From positions 372,001 through 436,000 of the forward strand of contig CP121336.1 of NCBI GenBank assembly GCA_043553855.1: a stretch of 64,000 nt of DNA, in the 5' to 3' direction. The position numbers and the translations under genes are program-made. The stretch is from JAUIAS01 sp030425395. Lineage in GTDB: Bacteria; Pseudomonadota; Alphaproteobacteria; Rhodobacterales; Rhodobacteraceae. The notes under the pieces are model-generated. The model did no database searches and was not told where the DNA came from. It saw nothing but the letters and a program-made list of their open reading frames with translations. This document shows, piece by piece, positions 35,608 through 44,835 of this stretch (positions within the stretch are counted from its first letter, which is position 1; each line of letters starts with the position of its first letter).

Positions 35608-37164
35608 ATGAGCTGGCAAAAGGAAGTCGACGAGATCAACCGGCGCCGACAGATCGCCCAGGAACTCGGCGGCCCCGAGGCGGTCAAACGGCAGCACGAT
35701 GCCGGTAGACTGACAGTGCGCGAACGCATCGACATGCTGGTCGATCCGGGCAGTTTCAGGGAACTTGGCGCGCTGACCGGCAAGGCGACCTATGACAAGG
35801 ATCACAATCTGGTCGATGTCACCCCGGCCAACGCGGTAATCGGCACCGGCAAGATCAACGGCCGCAAGGTGTCCATAGACGGGGACGACTGGACCATTCG
35901 CGGCGGATCGTCCGAGGCTGCTGTATCCGAAAAGTGGATTTACGCCGAAAACTATGCCGAGGCGATGCGCATGCCCCTGATCCGGCTGGTCGAAAGCGCA
36001 GGCGGCAGCGTCAAGATCCTCGATCAGAACGCGGCAACCAAACTGCCCGCCTACCCCACATGGAACCTTGCGCGGATGATGGGCACGATCCCCGTTGTGG
36101 GTCTTGCCCTTGGTCCCTGCGCCGGGTTGGGCGCGATCAAGGCCGCGACCGCGCATTACTCCGTCATGGTCAAGGGCACCAGCCAGGTCTTTGCCGGTGG
36201 CCCCCCGGTGGTCGAACGCGGCATGGGCGTCAAGATCGACAAGGAAGAACTGGGCGGCTCACGGGTTCACACCCGCGAAAGCGGCGTGATGGGCAATGAG
36301 GCCAAAACCGAACAAGAAGCCTTTGACATGGCAGCAAGGTTCCTGTCCTACCTTCCCTCCAGCGTCTATGAAATGCCCCCGGTCATCGACTGCGACGACC
36401 CAAGGGACCGCCGCGAGGACGCGCTGATCGACATCATTCCCCGCGACAAACGCAAGGTCTACAAATCGCGCAAGATCCTCGACATGGTGTTCGACAAGGG
36501 GTCGATCTTTGAACTGGCTAAAGGATATGGCCGGTCGATCATCACCTGTTTTGCCCGCCTTGACGGGCGGCCCGTGGGCGTCATCACCACCGATCCCATG
36601 CAATACGGCGGCGGCATGACAAAGGCGTCCGCAGGCAAGATGGAAGCCTTCATCGACCTGTGCGACACCTTTCATCTGCCCATCGTGCATCTGGTCGACC
36701 AGCCCGGAACCATCGTCGGCCCCGAAGCGGAACGCAGCGGCGCGGTCAAAGGGTCGGTGCGGGTCTGCATGGCAATCGAACAAAGCCAGGTGCCGTGGTG
36801 CGCCATCATCACCCGGCGCTGCTATGGCCTTGCCGGGAGCACCTTTGGCCGGGTTCAGGATATCAACCTGCACTATGCCTGGCCTTCTGGTCGCTGGGGG
36901 TCCATTCCCGTGGTCGGCGGGGCCGAAGCGGCCTTTAAAAAGGAACTGGACGCACTGGACCCCGAGGCCCGCGCCGCGCGCCTTGAAGAAATCGAGGGCC
37001 ACTTCCACCACATGGAATCGCCCTTTCTGACCGCCGAGAAATTCCGCATCCCCGATCTGATCGACCCGCGCGACACCCGCATGTTGCTGAATGACTGGCT
37101 CGACGACGCCTGGAAGCTGATTGCCGGTCAACTGGGCCGTAAGGGCCGGACTTTCCGGATGTGA
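35608..37164 (+). CDS. Acyl-CoA carboxylase carboxyltransferase (beta) subunit
   Basis: This 518-residue protein has the two crotonase-fold halves of propionyl/methylcrotonyl-CoA carboxylase beta subunits. The N-half shows GTGKINGRKVSIDGDDWTIRGG and RLVESAGGS; the C-half shows MEAFIDLCDTFHLPIVHLVD and RRCYGLAGSTFG. It transfers CO2 from carboxybiotin to an acyl-CoA. The ATG at 35608 follows AAAGGA; the 35557 start lies in the promoter region. It is followed seven bases later by the biotin carboxylase gene. The acyl substrate cannot be predicted. Confidence 0.93.
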   Translation: MSWQKEVDEINRRRQIAQELGGPEAVKRQHDAGRLTVRERIDMLVDPGSFRELGALTGKATYDKDHNLVDVTPANAVIGTGKINGRKVSIDGDDWTIRGGSSEAAVSEKWIYAENYAEAMRMPLIRLVESAGGSVKILDQNAATKLPAYPTWNLARMMGTIPVVGLALGPCAGLGAIKAATAHYSVMVKGTSQVFAGGPPVVERGMGVKIDKEELGGSRVHTRESGVMGNEAKTEQEAFDMAARFLSYLPSSVYEMPPVIDCDDPRDRREDALIDIIPRDKRKVYKSRKILDMVFDKGSIFELAKGYGRSIITCFARLDGRPVGVITTDPMQYGGGMTKASAGKMEAFIDLCDTFHLPIVHLVDQPGTIVGPEAERSGAVKGSVRVCMAIEQSQVPWCAIITRRCYGLAGSTFGRVQDINLHYAWPSGRWGSIPVVGGAEAAFKKELDALDPEARAARLEEIEGHFHHMESPFLTAEKFRIPDLIDPRDTRMLLNDWLDDAWKLIAGQLGRKGRTFRM

Positions 37165-37171
37165 GCGCGCC

Positions 37172-38551
37172 ATGAAACGACTGTTGATCGCAAACCGGGG
37201 TGAAATCGCCTGCCGCATCATCCGCGCGGCCAGATCGCTGGGTATCGAAACCGTCGCGGTCTATTCCGAAGCAGACGCGCAGGCTCTGCACGTCGAAATG
37301 GCCGATGACGCGGTGTGCATTGGCCCCCCGCCCGCCGCACAGAGTTATCTGCGGCAAGACGCGCTTGTCGCGGCGGCGCAGGCAACGGGCGCAGACGCGG
37401 TGCATCCCGGATACGGGTTCCTCTCCGAAAGCGCATCTTTTGCCCGCGCCGTGACCGAGGCTGGCCTTGTCTGGGTCGGCCCCGCCCCGGACACCATTGC
37501 CGACATGGGCGACAAGGGCCGCGCCCGTGCTCTGGCCATTCAGGCAGGTGTGCCGGTTCTGCCCGGATCGGACAGCTTTGCCGAAGCGGCGCTGGACGGG
37601 CTTGAGGCCGCGGGCGAGACGGTAGGATATCCGCTTCTGGTCAAGGCGACCGCGGGCGGCGGCGGCATCGGCATGCAGCACGTCGACGATCCGGCCAAGC
37701 TGCGCAAGGTCACCGAACGCACGCAGGCCGCCGCTTCGCGCAGTTTCGGCGATGGGTCGGTCTTTCTCGAACGGTTCATTCCTCGTGCTCGCCACATCGA
37801 AATACAGGTGTTCGGCTTTGGCGACGGGCGCGCGGTGCACCTTTTTGAACGCGATTGTTCTCTGCAACGCCGGTTTCAGAAAGTGGTCGAGGAAAGCCCC
37901 GCGCCAAATCTGGATCGTGCCATCGTGACCCGGATGGGCGATGTCGCCTGCGCGCTGGCCAGTGCGGTAAACTACAGCGGCGCGGGCACGGTGGAATTCG
38001 TGCTGGATGCCGACACGGGCGCGTTTTTCTTTCTTGAGATGAACACCCGCATTCAGGTGGAACATCCGGTCAGCGAACTGGTAACCGGCACGGATCTGGT
38101 CGCGGCACAGCTCAGGCTCGCGTCGGGCGAGGATCTGTTCGACGAACTCGCCCACGCCACCCTGACCGGTCACGCGGTCGAATGTCGTCTCTATGCTGAA
38201 AACCCGGCGCGGAAATTCCTGCCGTCACCGGGTCGGCTTTCCCGTTTCCGTCTGCCCGCACGGGCCGAAGGCACCCGGATCGACACCGGCATTCGCGAAG
38301 GCGACGAGATCACGCCCTTTTACGATCCGATGATCGCCAAGGTCATCGCATGGGGCGACACCCGCGAAACAGCAATCGCACGTCTCACCACCGCGCTGCG
38401 CGCGCTGGACATCGAAGGCCCGGCCACCAATCGCGATTTCCTCGTCGCGATCACCACAAACCCCACGTTCAGGAACGGGGACGTCTGGACCGGCTTCATC
38501 GATCAGCACCTTGACGATCTGCTGCCGCCCCGGCCGAACGGATCGACATGA
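37172..38551 (+). CDS. Biotin carboxylase subunit of acyl-CoA carboxylase
   Basis: This 459-residue ATP-grasp enzyme starts MKRLLIANRGEIACRIIRAA. It has the glycine-rich loop KATAGGGGIGM (canonical KAAAGGGGRGM, so two substitutions) and the catalytic EMNTRIQVEHPVSE. It ends after the biotin-carboxylase C domain, without a BCCP domain, matching the separate carrier at 35220. It carboxylates biotin with ATP and bicarbonate. Its stop overlaps the next ligase start by four bases. Confidence 0.93.
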   Translation: MKRLLIANRGEIACRIIRAARSLGIETVAVYSEADAQALHVEMADDAVCIGPPPAAQSYLRQDALVAAAQATGADAVHPGYGFLSESASFARAVTEAGLVWVGPAPDTIADMGDKGRARALAIQAGVPVLPGSDSFAEAALDGLEAAGETVGYPLLVKATAGGGGIGMQHVDDPAKLRKVTERTQAAASRSFGDGSVFLERFIPRARHIEIQVFGFGDGRAVHLFERDCSLQRRFQKVVEESPAPNLDRAIVTRMGDVACALASAVNYSGAGTVEFVLDADTGAFFFLEMNTRIQVEHPVSELVTGTDLVAAQLRLASGEDLFDELAHATLTGHAVECRLYAENPARKFLPSPGRLSRFRLPARAEGTRIDTGIREGDEITPFYDPMIAKVIAWGDTRETAIARLTTALRALDIEGPATNRDFLVAITTNPTFRNGDVWTGFIDQHLDDLLPPRPNGST

Positions 38552-40140
38552 CACAGAAAACGCCCCCGACACCGCCAGAAACGCTGCTTGCAGCCTTGCG
38601 CCCCTTTGTGCAGGACACCCCGGACACCTGCGCGCTTGTGTTCGGCGATCACCGCCTGTCTTTCGGGCAAATGGCCCGTCAGGCCACCGCGCTGGCCGAT
38701 CGGCTGCGCGCCCAAGGGATCGAACGCGGCGACCGCGTGGGCGCGCTGTTTCCGCCGCGGCCCGAGGCGATCCTGTCGCTGCTTGCGTGTTGGCTGGTCG
38801 GTGCGACATGGGTCGGGATCAATCCGCGCTATCAGCGCCGCGAACAGGCCCAGATCCTGTCAGATGCGGGCGTGCGATTGTTGATGTCGATGACGCGGAT
38901 CGGCCCACGAGATTTTCGCGATGATCTGGCCAGCCACGAAGCCGACCTTGGCCTTGATGTCCTGCGCTTTGAGCCCGATTTCGACCCAGCCGCGACGTTC
39001 CCCGCGACCCCGTCCCATGATGACGCGCTGGCGCGCTGGCAAGACGCTCTTGCCCCGCTTGATCCCCGCAGTCCGGCCGTGGTGATCTATACCTCGGGAT
39101 CGACCGGAAAACCCAAGGGGGCCCTGATCACCCATGCCGGTTTGGCATTTCGGGCGCACACGCTGCACACGGATCGTTTTGATCTGCCCGCCCCCGCCCA
39201 GTTGATCGACCTGCCCGTCAATCACATCGGGGCCTTGGCCAGCGGCATAGGCGTCGCGATGGTGTCAGGCGGCAAAATGGTCCTGTCCGAACAATTCGAT
39301 CCGGGTGTCACCCTCAGGACCGCAGCGCAGGAACGTCTTGCCATTCTCAGCGGCGTGCCCGCGATGTTTGCACGGCTGGTCGAACACCCCGATTTCGCCA
39401 CCGCCGACCTGTCGTCGGTCAAGGCAATCAGTTGGGGGGCCGGACCGATCAACGAAGCGGTTCTGCACAAGTTGATGGCCGCCACGGACGCGGTGTTTTC
39501 GCAACAATACGGCATGACCGAAAGCAACGGCCCCATCGTCTATTCGCCGCCCACCCGCGATACAGAAATCCTGCTCAATACCACCGGCAAACCCGATCCG
39601 CGCCTTGAATTCCGCATCGCCGATGGCACCGGCACCGCGCTGCCCGAAGGCGAAGAAGGCGAAGTTCAGATCCGGCACCCGCACCCCTTCGCCGGATATC
39701 TGGGCAATGCCGAGGCCAGCGCAGAGGCGTTTACCCCAGATGGATTTTTGCACACCGGCGATCTGGCCCGGATGCGGGCGGATGGCTACCTCGTGTTTTG
39801 CGGGCGCAGCAAAGAGATGTATAAATCCGGCGGCTTCAACGTCTACCCGCGCGAGATCGAAATCGTGCTTGAGGCCCACCCCGGCATCCGGGCCGCCGCC
39901 GTTCTGGGCGTGGATGACGCGCGCTGGGGCCAGGTTGGCCACGCCTTCGTGGAACTGGCATCCGACCCGGACCGGGACGCGGCAACCGGCCTCGAAACCG
40001 ACGATATCACCCATTGGTGCAAGGCAAGGCTGGCCGATTTCAAAGTGCCCAAACGCATCACCGTGATTCCGACCATGCCGCGCACCCCCGTGGACAAGGT
40101 TGACCGCATGCGACTGGCCGACATGGTCGCGCAAACCTGA
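38548..40140 (+). CDS. AMP-dependent acyl-CoA synthetase/ligase
   Basis: This 530-residue ANL enzyme has YTSGSTGKPKGALITH (about residues 182-197), QQYGMTESNGP, the hinge CGRSKEMYKSGGFNVYPREI and the C-terminal lysine in RTPVDKVDRMRL. ATGA overlap with the biotin carboxylase gene shows that activation and carboxylation are co-expressed. This is the best evidence that the carboxylase acts on the CoA ester made by this ligase. It is the third CoA ligase in the window; the three differ considerably in sequence. Confidence 0.92.
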   Translation: MTQKTPPTPPETLLAALRPFVQDTPDTCALVFGDHRLSFGQMARQATALADRLRAQGIERGDRVGALFPPRPEAILSLLACWLVGATWVGINPRYQRREQAQILSDAGVRLLMSMTRIGPRDFRDDLASHEADLGLDVLRFEPDFDPAATFPATPSHDDALARWQDALAPLDPRSPAVVIYTSGSTGKPKGALITHAGLAFRAHTLHTDRFDLPAPAQLIDLPVNHIGALASGIGVAMVSGGKMVLSEQFDPGVTLRTAAQERLAILSGVPAMFARLVEHPDFATADLSSVKAISWGAGPINEAVLHKLMAATDAVFSQQYGMTESNGPIVYSPPTRDTEILLNTTGKPDPRLEFRIADGTGTALPEGEEGEVQIRHPHPFAGYLGNAEASAEAFTPDGFLHTGDLARMRADGYLVFCGRSKEMYKSGGFNVYPREIEIVLEAHPGIRAAAVLGVDDARWGQVGHAFVELASDPDRDAATGLETDDITHWCKARLADFKVPKRITVIPTMPRTPVDKVDRMRLADMVAQT

Positions 40141-40318
40141 CGCCCAAATCCGGGCCAGTGCCGCCCGGACGCCGTGCCGCGCCCCCGCAAACGGCGTATA
40201 TCCGGACTTCATTTGCCCCGCGCCACGACAGACGGACAGCCGCAAGAACAGCATTTTCTCGACTTTTCCCGTTTTTGGGGTAAGCTTGATCACCGTTTTT
40301 GTGCAGGAGTTTTCCGTG

Positions 40319-41308
40319 ATGTTTCGCCTTCTCGCTTTCATTTTGACCTTCCTTGCCGCCCCCTTTGCCACCTCCGTCGCTGCACAGGACGCGCCCGGGA
40401 CACAAGACCACCCGATGATCACCCGCTTTCCCGGGACTGATCTTGCATGGCAAACCATCGAAACCTACCGGCCCTACCGCATCCCGACCGGCCCCGTGAC
40501 CGGCTATCGCAGCATCGACGACTGGATCGACACCGAAGGCCGTGTCACCCGCAGTTTCTACCGCTATAGCGGCACCAACCGTGACTATGCGGAAATCTAC
40601 CTGAATTTCCGGGACGCCTTTGGCCGCGAAGGCTTTGATATTCTTGAGGACGGCGTGTCCGATGACAGAAAAGGCACCGCCATTGGCGGGCGGCAATGGG
40701 TCGAAGTCTACCTGAAGGAAAACCCGTTTACCGCACCGGGCGAAGCCCACACCATGGCCGCCGGGACATCCTCGGCTGGCGGTGCGGGCAGTTTCATCGC
40801 GACAAAGGACCGGGCCGCCGGACGAGTCTATGTGGTGGTCTCGGTGGAACAGCACGCCGAAGACTATGTCGGCACGCTGATTGATATCATCGAGGTCGCC
40901 CCGGCCGAAACCGGACTCGTTTCCATTGATGCCGAAGCGATCGGGCGTGATCTTCTGGAAAAGGGCCGCGTGGTGCTGGACGGCATCGAATTCGATTTTG
41001 ACAGCGCGCGGTTGCTCGCCAGCTCGGACGCGGCGTTGCAGGCCGTGAACACGCACCTGACGGCCTTCCCCGATCAATCCTTCTATGTGGTCGGACACAC
41101 GGATTCCGTGGGCAGCCTGACCTACAACCGCGACCTGTCACAGGCCCGCGCAACAGCGGTGGTCGAGGCTTTGGTGTCGCGCTTCGGGATCGCTCGGGAA
41201 CGGTTGTCACCCCATGGCGTCGGTCCGCTGGTCCCGGTCTTTTCCAACGGCAGCGATGCCGGACGCGACCGAAACCGGCGCGTCGAACTGGTCGAACGGC
41301 TGCAATGA
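40319..41308 (+). CDS. OmpA-domain envelope protein with an N-terminal DUF4892-like region
   Basis: This 329-residue protein has a signal peptide (MFRLLAFILTFLAAPFATSVAAQ). Its beta-rich N-terminal domain (residues about 30-195) resembles DUF4892-type OmpA proteins. A C-terminal OmpA/MotB peptidoglycan-binding domain follows (IEFDFDSARLL, VVGHTDSVGS, then NRRVEL). It probably sits in the periplasm or outer membrane anchored to peptidoglycan. AGGAG lies about ten bases before the ATG. It is not functionally tied to the carboxylase genes; a 178-base gap separates them. Confidence 0.87.
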   Translation: MFRLLAFILTFLAAPFATSVAAQDAPGTQDHPMITRFPGTDLAWQTIETYRPYRIPTGPVTGYRSIDDWIDTEGRVTRSFYRYSGTNRDYAEIYLNFRDAFGREGFDILEDGVSDDRKGTAIGGRQWVEVYLKENPFTAPGEAHTMAAGTSSAGGAGSFIATKDRAAGRVYVVVSVEQHAEDYVGTLIDIIEVAPAETGLVSIDAEAIGRDLLEKGRVVLDGIEFDFDSARLLASSDAALQAVNTHLTAFPDQSFYVVGHTDSVGSLTYNRDLSQARATAVVEALVSRFGIARERLSPHGVGPLVPVFSNGSDAGRDRNRRVELVERLQ

Positions 41309-41673
41309 CGCGCACCCGTCTGGTTTGGGCGGCCCTTGCGCTGTGGCTGGTGTGTTTTGGCATGGGCTTCGTCGCCTTTTCGCGGACCGAACCCACCGGC
41401 GACAGCTTTCTGCGCGGCGCGAACCGGCTTGGCGTTTTCCTGTTATGGCAACTGGCAGGCACGGTGCCGGCGATCATCGCCTTTGTCGCGGCGCGCGCCC
41501 TGCCCCCGTGCTGGGCACGCCGCCTGTCATGGGGGCCGGTCAGCCTTTATGGCAGTGTCGTGATGGCTGTCTTGGGTCTGGCGCTGTGGTCGCAATTGCA
41601 AAGCCGGATGCATCCCCCTCACGCCCCACCCGGCCCGGAGGCCGCAGACGCTGTGACGCTGCCCGCCGACTGA
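41305..41673 (+). CDS. Small membrane protein of unknown function
   Basis: This 122-residue protein has about three hydrophobic spans (residues 7-25, 45-65 and 75-96) and a short charged, proline-rich C-terminus (SRMHPPHAPPGPEA). I do not recognise the family. It starts within the OmpA-gene stop (ATGA), so it is co-translated with that protein and may assist it in the envelope. Confidence 0.7.
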   Translation: MTRTRLVWAALALWLVCFGMGFVAFSRTEPTGDSFLRGANRLGVFLLWQLAGTVPAIIAFVAARALPPCWARRLSWGPVSLYGSVVMAVLGLALWSQLQSRMHPPHAPPGPEAADAVTLPAD

Positions 41674-42272
41674 GCAGGCCAGCCGAATGCAGCCGCGCGC
41701 GCCTGCCTGCCCGCAGCAGGCCCCCGGCAACGCCCGCCGCGTTTGGCCGTCCTTAACCCGATGCCCGGACATTCGCCCGTGTTGCAACACAAGGCCGGGT
41801 CTGGCACCCCGGCCACCCAATGCGTCCGACCGAAGGGAGAGGCAGCGAAAAGTGAGTCTTGTTTAAGGTCGGATGCATCAGGAAACGGATGCGCGTTGAC
41901 ACCGCGCAGACCTCTGAACGGTTCAGACCCCGGATTAGCACCCGGTCCACCTTCCGAATTGGCGGCGCCGCCCATTTAACAAGGCCACATCACCAGAAAC
42001 ACGCACCCGGCGGGCCAGAGCGGCCCGGTCCGGGTCAAACCTCTGGCAAAATCCCAAGCGCACTACAGATCATCACGGAAAAAACCGGCCAAGGCCGGAT
42101 CAGAAGAACGCGCATCAAGGCGGTATTGGCAGAGAAGACGGGCCTGACGTCGAACCATCTGCGCCTAACGTTCAGAACATCATGTATTTTCTATCGGCGT
42201 TCCCGGCGATTTTGCTAACCAGATGTGAAGCGTCCGCTTCTTGCTCCGGCAAAAGCGCGCGCTTCGATCCAG
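41674..42272. other. Non-coding gap with a 12-bp palindrome
   Basis: No credible gene is seen in these 599 bases: open frames here are short, arginine/proline-rich and lack ribosome sites. A perfect palindrome GTGTTGCAACAC lies at 41779-41790. No tRNA-like fold was spotted. Confidence 0.5.
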
Positions 42273-42878
42273 TCATCTCCGGGTGAACACCGACAGCGCC
42301 AGTGTCAGCATTTCGCGGATGCGGGCGGGGTCCTCGCCGGAGGCACGCTGGGTGATGGCAAGTGCGAGTTGCTCGCCGAGATATGTCGCCCCGGCCTCAA
42401 CCGACAGCGCGTCTGGCAGCTCGCCGGCATCGCGCGCGGCCTGCAAGAACGCCGCATAAGCGGATTGTGCGGCTGCGTCGATTTCTTCCACCCGTGCCAG
42501 CGTCGTGGGTCCAAGACGGTGCTTGCCCGCGCGCATCTTGTAGAACAGACACCCGGTTTCCATGCGCCGGTCAGCCGCGGCAAAGTCGACGAGGGCAGCA
42601 AGCGTCCCCTGCAAACCATGCCCGCCGTTCACGATCGTGAAAACATCCGAAAGCACCCGCTCGGCATAGCTGTCGAGAACCGCACGCTTCAGCCCGTCCT
42701 CGCTTGCGAACTCGCGGTAAAGCGAAGGCTTGGAAATGCCCGCCATCTGGCAGATCGCGTTGACCGACACATCGGCGGGATCGCTCTGCCAATAGGCAGT
42801 CATTGCGACGTCCAGCACCTTTTCGGCGTTCATCGTGCGCGGTCTGCCACGCGCGGATTTCGGTTCGTCACCACTCAT
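42273..42878 (-). CDS. TetR-family transcriptional regulator
   Basis: This 201-residue regulator has an N-terminal helix-turn-helix (VNAICQMAGISKPSLYREF, about residues 39-57) and a C-terminal TetR ligand domain. It represses until bound by a small molecule. Two operator-like dyads stand in the divergent region, one touching its own start codon, so autoregulation and control of the SnoaL-like gene at 43070 are likely. Confidence 0.9.
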   Translation of the reverse strand: MSGDEPKSARGRPRTMNAEKVLDVAMTAYWQSDPADVSVNAICQMAGISKPSLYREFASEDGLKRAVLDSYAERVLSDVFTIVNGGHGLQGTLAALVDFAAADRRMETGCLFYKMRAGKHRLGPTTLARVEEIDAAAQSAYAAFLQAARDAGELPDALSVEAGATYLGEQLALAITQRASGEDPARIREMLTLALSVFTRR

Positions 42879-42880
42879 TT

Positions 42881-42894
42881 GTTACCAATCGGTA
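42881..42894. promoter_or_regulatory. TetR operator O1
   Basis: GTTACCAATCGGTA contains the dyad TACC-N4-GGTA and lies two bases from the TetR start codon, where binding would block its own expression. Confidence 0.6.
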
Positions 42895-42902
42895 TTTTAT
42901 TC

Positions 42903-42940
42903 TTGACGGAGCGTCTCTTATATTTATACCAGTCGGTAAC
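42903..42940 (+). promoter_or_regulatory. Promoter with overlapping TetR operator O2
   Basis: TTGACG (-35, 42903-42908), 16 bases, then TATACC (-10, 42925-42930). Operator O2, TACCAGTCGGTAAC (42927-42940), overlaps the -10 and mirrors O1 (GTTACC-N4-GGTA). Repression of the downstream 43070 gene is predicted. Confidence 0.55.
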
Positions 42941-43069
42941 ACCACACGCAAGCAAGACAATGATCCATGACAGAACGCGCTCTGCAAGGAGACGCAGCCC
43001 AACACCGTGCCGGGCAGCGTTGACGCCTGATTACCCAACGATTCACCCAACGAAAAAGGAAGCAATCCA

Positions 43070-43927
43070 ATGAAAAACACCCTGACTGCCGCCGTCGCCG
43101 CCGCGTCGCTCGCCACCGGTGCCTTTGCCGATGACACCCCGTCGATCAAGCCGATTGTCGGCACGTTTCTGGGTGCCGTTCTGCAAGGTGACGCCGATAC
43201 CATGCGCGAAGTGGCAAACGCGGATTACATCCAGCACAACCCCTTCATCCCGACCGGGCTGGAACCGTTCATTGGCCTGTTGCCGGTTCTGGCCGAGGCG
43301 GGCACCACCGCCGAAAACATCCGCATGTTCGAAGACGGCAACTATGTCTTCATGCACAATATCTGGCGCAATGCCGCCCCGTTCGGGGCCGACACGATGG
43401 TGTCCTTCGACATCATCCGCGTGGACGAAAACGGCAAAGTTGCGGAACACTGGGACGCGTTGCAGCCCCTCGTCACGGAAACCGCCAGCGGCAGAAGCCA
43501 GACCGACGGCCCCACCGAAGTGACCGATCTGGACAAGACCGAAAAAAACAAGGCGCTGGCCGTGGCGCTGATCGAAGACGTGCTGATGGGCAAGAACCCG
43601 GCCAAGATCACCGAGTACATCAGCGCCGAAAACTATGCCCAGCATAACCCGCATATCAAGGACGGACTGGCCGGGATCGTCGAAGCGGTCGAGGCGCTAA
43701 CCGCGCAGAACAACATGTTCCAATACACCCAGATCCACAAAGTGCTGGGCGAGGGCAACTTTGTCCTGACCGTCAGCGAAGGCCAGTGGAACGGCACAAC
43801 GAACGCCTTCTATGACCTGTTCCGCATGGAAGACGGCATGATCGTCGAGCATTGGGACGTGATCCAGCCTGTCCCAACCGAAGGCCTTGCCAACACCAAC
43901 GGCATGTTCACTGGCTTCGACAACTGA
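43070..43927 (+). CDS. Secreted protein with two tandem SnoaL/NTF2-like domains
   Basis: This 285-residue protein has a short signal peptide (ending ATGAFA, about residue 20). Its two homologous cone-fold domains cover residues 27-135 and 160-275. Each repeats the same landmarks: YIQHNPFI / YAQHNPHI, the MFEDGNYVF / VLGEGNFVL strand and AEHWDALQPL / VEHWDVIQPV. This marks internal duplication. SnoaL-like folds act as hydrolases, cyclases or binding proteins; no specific role can be assigned. It is probably controlled by the divergent TetR protein through O2. Confidence 0.85.
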   Translation: MKNTLTAAVAAASLATGAFADDTPSIKPIVGTFLGAVLQGDADTMREVANADYIQHNPFIPTGLEPFIGLLPVLAEAGTTAENIRMFEDGNYVFMHNIWRNAAPFGADTMVSFDIIRVDENGKVAEHWDALQPLVTETASGRSQTDGPTEVTDLDKTEKNKALAVALIEDVLMGKNPAKITEYISAENYAQHNPHIKDGLAGIVEAVEALTAQNNMFQYTQIHKVLGEGNFVLTVSEGQWNGTTNAFYDLFRMEDGMIVEHWDVIQPVPTEGLANTNGMFTGFDN

Positions 43928-43931
43928 GCGC

Positions 43932-43962
43932 TGCGCGGTCGGCGGCCAGAACCGACCGCGCA
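43932..43962. terminator. Hairpin after the SnoaL-like gene
   Basis: A perfect 11-bp stem (TGCGCGGTCGG / CCGACCGCGCA) with a nine-base loop starts four bases after the stop. There is no T-run, so it is terminator-like or protective. Confidence 0.6.
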
Positions 43963-44371
43963 ATCCGGCACCCATGAACGGCACCCAAGCAGGCGGGACA
44001 CCTTTCACCTTCACACATGATGATCGACTGGCCGGGTATGGAAATGCCCTCGCACGCTTCTGACTTGTATTTCTTGGGTGCCGCGACCCTTTCGGTATGC
44101 ACCTGCCTGTGCAAGACGGCACTCGGTTTCTGACAGACCCCAACCAACGGCCTTTGCGCGGATCAATGCGTCAGACATTCATAGGGTTTACCTGCGATCA
44201 GCCGTTCGGGACACCCTCGCCAACTCAGCAACGCCGGCAGAGCCAATCGACGGACACCAATATCATATCGCAACAACCAGCTCCGTTTTGGGCAACTTTA
44301 CCCAAGAAATTGCTGCTCCGCCGCCCCATAATCCCTTGGATTGAATTCCAAACAAGGCTGAGGATAAGACG
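43963..44371. other. Gap without a recognisable gene
   Basis: These 409 bases lie before the MAPEG gene. Base composition is more AT-rich than the left flank. The open frames are not conserved-looking and I see no promoter of note. Confidence 0.4.
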
Positions 44372-44773
44372 ATGGAGACTGAAATTGTTGCGCTTGCGGC
44401 ACTGATCATTTGGCAGTTGGTCCTGGGGCTCTGGGCGACCTTGGTCATTGGAATGCATGTCGGAAGTGATTGGCTCTTGAGCTCTCGCGGAACGGCACCG
44501 GAATTTCGCGACAGTCTGGCAGGGCGTCTGGATCGCGCGCGGAGTAATGGCTTCGAGGCGATCACTTTGTTCGCGCCCATTGCATTGGCCCTCGCTGTCA
44601 CCGAAACATCAACGGCATCCACCGTTCTATGCGCATGGGCTTATCTTGTCGCCCGCGTCGTCTATTCGCTGGTCTATGCGCTTGATTTGTCGCCTTGGCG
44701 CACTCTTGTGTGGTTTTGTGGGTGGTTCGCGCTTGTCTGGATGATCTACGTTCTTGTCATGGCCAATGTATAA
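44372..44773 (+). CDS. MAPEG-family membrane protein
   Basis: This 133-residue protein has four helices (about residues 5-27, 62-78, 82-101 and 108-130) and the MAPEG landmark RLDRARSNGFEAITLFAPIA, followed by the ARVVYSLVYALD helix. Eukaryotic and bacterial MAPEG proteins conjugate glutathione or handle lipid peroxides in the membrane; many bacterial ones are uncharacterised. It precedes the LuxR-type regulator by 62 bases and may share its transcript. Confidence 0.85.
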   Translation: METEIVALAALIIWQLVLGLWATLVIGMHVGSDWLLSSRGTAPEFRDSLAGRLDRARSNGFEAITLFAPIALALAVTETSTASTVLCAWAYLVARVVYSLVYALDLSPWRTLVWFCGWFALVWMIYVLVMANV

Positions 44774-44835
44774 GACAGACCTTGGGGAGTGGCTCTTTAT
44801 CTATTTGATGGTTGTGCGGCATTTGGAGACTTGCA

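Noticed and set aside
41902..41960. tRNA-like GGTTCAGACCCC stretch
   Set aside because: The T-arm-like words are not matched by acceptor, D or anticodon stems.
41859..42218. Possible 119-residue protein in the 600-base gap
   Set aside because: There is no ribosome site, an Arg/Pro-rich composition and no family resemblance.
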